Positions 62,973 through 64,000 of a DNA stretch of 64,000 nt are shown here, piece after piece. Source of the stretch: Streptomyces sp. NBC_00536 (GTDB taxonomy: Bacteria; Actinomycetota; Actinomycetes; Streptomycetales; Streptomycetaceae); assembly GCF_036346295.1 (NCBI RefSeq), contig NZ_CP107819.1:1364001-1428000 (forward strand). Direction: 5' to 3'. A program made the position numbers and the translations under genes. The first letter of the stretch is position 1. Each line of letters starts with the position of its first letter. The notes beneath the pieces were generated by a model. That model ran no database searches and was not told the DNA's origin. It worked only from the letters and a program-made list of their open reading frames with translations.

Positions 62973-63761
62973 TCATGACGATGACGACCGAGCGTAGTCA
63001 GGCTGCTTCGCCACCCGCAAGGCGTCCACAACGATCTTCGTCGATCGGACGACGCCGGCGGTGGCCTGTTCCTTCTCCAGCGTCTGGATGACGCCACCGG
63101 GGATGTTGAGGGCCGGCTCCAGGTCCTGCGGCTTGCCGATCACCCTGAATTCATAGGGTTGTGTGATCTTCTTGCCGTCGATCGCGACCCCGCCGCCCTC
63201 GTCCGAGAAGTACGTGCTCGCCACGACGCGCACGCCGTTGATCTGGATGGCCTCGGCCCCGGCCGCCCGCAACTCCTGGATGGTGTCCAGCAGCTTGTCC
63301 GACTGCACCTGGCCCTTGGCGTCGGTGACCTTGAGCGTGATGCCCGGCCCCTGCGCTGCCACGGTACCCGCCAGAATGCCCAGTTGACGTTCCTTCTCCA
63401 CCGTCTGCTTGCGTGCCTCGTCCGCCTGGTTGGAGCTGGACTCCAGCTCCTTGCGCTGGTCCACCAGCTTCTGCTTCTCGTCCTCCAGGCGCTTGGTGCG
63501 CCCGTCCAGCTCGTCGAGGATGCGCACCAGGTCCTCCTGGCGCGCCCCGCGCAGTGCACTGGAGTCGCTGTTGTGGCGCACCTGGATGGCGAGCCCCAGC
63601 CCGAGGACGAACAGCAGCAGCGCGACGATCAGTTGGGCCCGGCTCACCCGCGGCGGCCAGAGCCCCGCGGCGAGCCGCTGGCGCCCCGTCTGTCCCTCAG
63701 ACGCCGGTTCGGCCTTCGCCGGTTCCACGGGCTCGCTCGGAGTGTTCTCGTCCGTACTCAT
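62973..63761 (-). CDS. DUF881 family membrane protein
   Basis: This 262-residue protein has a charged N-terminus, one transmembrane helix (about 41-62, LIVALLLFVLGLGLAIQV), a coiled coil of about 60 residues (LVRILDELDGRTKRLEDEKQKLVDQRKEL) and a compact outer domain (PGITLKVTDAKGQ, EAIQINGVRVVAST, PPYEFRVIGKPQDLE-like). DUF881 genes flank the small basic protein gene in Gram-positive bacteria and are thought to work at the division site. It starts four bases after the stop of the next gene's frame (63766). Confidence 0.87.
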   Translation of the reverse strand: MSTDENTPSEPVEPAKAEPASEGQTGRQRLAAGLWPPRVSRAQLIVALLLFVLGLGLAIQVRHNSDSSALRGARQEDLVRILDELDGRTKRLEDEKQKLVDQRKELESSSNQADEARKQTVEKERQLGILAGTVAAQGPGITLKVTDAKGQVQSDKLLDTIQELRAAGAEAIQINGVRVVASTYFSDEGGGVAIDGKKITQPYEFRVIGKPQDLEPALNIPGGVIQTLEKEQATAGVVRSTKIVVDALRVAKQPDYARSSSS

Positions 63762-63765
63762 CGCC

Positions 63766-64000
63766 TCACGCCCGGAAGACGTGCCGGCGGATGGCCGCGG
63801 CGTTGGAGAAGATCCGGATGCCGAGCACCACGACGACGCCGGTGGACAGCTGCGCGCCGACGCCCAGCTTGTCGCCGAGGAAGACGATGAGCGCCGCGAC
63901 CACCACGTTGGACAGGAACGACACCACGAAGACCTTGTCCACGAAGATGCCGTCCAGCATCGCGCGCAGACCGCCGAACACGGCGTCGAGCGCCGCCACC
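63766..64000 (-). CDS. Small basic membrane protein (DUF1290/Sbp-type), 3' part
   Basis: The last 77 residues are visible: AALDAVFGGLRAMLDGIFVDK, two hydrophobic segments (VFVVSFLSNVVVAALIVFLG and LSTGVVVVLGIRIF) and a basic end AAAIRRHVFRA. This matches the small basic family proteins that lie between DUF881 genes. The start lies beyond the right edge. Confidence 0.85.
   Translation of the reverse strand, partial: VAALDAVFGGLRAMLDGIFVDKVFVVSFLSNVVVAALIVFLGDKLGVGAQLSTGVVVVLGIRIFSNAAAIRRHVFRA

Overview
The window is a stretch of chromosome from a Streptomyces or a very close relative. It is very GC-rich, most third codon positions are G or C, GTG starts are common, TTA codons are nearly absent, and the families are typical of the genus: a Pls/PosA-type peptide synthetase, tuf3, DUF5999, Lnt, a GarA-type FHA protein and a glycine riboswitch on gcvP. 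I saw no rRNA, tRNA, CRISPR array, insertion sequence, integrase or origin. Both edges cut genes: a peptide synthetase at base 1 and a small basic (DUF1290-type) membrane protein at base 64000.

Layout. 1-6500: peptide synthetase start, two left-handed beta-helix proteins (an acyltransferase and a gamma-carbonic anhydrase), a DedA protein, an exported GH3 glycosidase and a VapB-like orphan. 6585-12577: thioesterase, membrane protein, MFS exporter, spermidine-synthase-like protein, patatin and the second elongation factor Tu (tuf3). 12869-17017: a TVP38 protein next to uppP, small genes, and lnt. 16962-24395: scattered metabolism, including an oxidoreductase, DinB protein, lipoprotein, ung, an orphan peptide-binding lipoprotein and two FabG-like reductases. 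24012-25231: a HipA-like kinase overlapping a DUF3037 gene.

The accessory highlight is 25370-38350. An overlapping operon encodes a VMAP-type protein, a MoxR AAA+ ATPase and a 1469-residue protein that joins a vWA-like domain, an NB-ARC (STAND) ATPase and TPR repeats. It is followed by a coupled alpha/beta hydrolase-caspase pair, then a TTG-started 70-residue peptide placed one base before an HExxH peptide-hydroxylase gene. The N-terminal domain of the VMAP protein resembles the C-terminal domain of the caspase, so the two probably dock. The first and third genes of the operon carry TTA codons, which implies control by the bldA tRNA. I read this as a sensor-switch-effector conflict or signalling system combined with an orphan RiPP module that has no radical SAM enzyme nearby. 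A CPA2 antiporter is embedded on the opposite strand.

38477-54448: housekeeping and small accessory genes, mostly in divergent regulator/target pairs (LysR with an EamA exporter; a MocR-type regulator with a PPOX flavoprotein; PadR with a small protein), plus PhzF, CPBP and a glutamate-cysteine-ligase-like enzyme. 54546-64000: gcvP under a tandem glycine riboswitch, DNA polymerase IV, and the conserved actinobacterial block MerR - bifunctional nuclease - FtsR - GarA - DUF881 - small basic protein, in nearly the order found around garA in mycobacteria.
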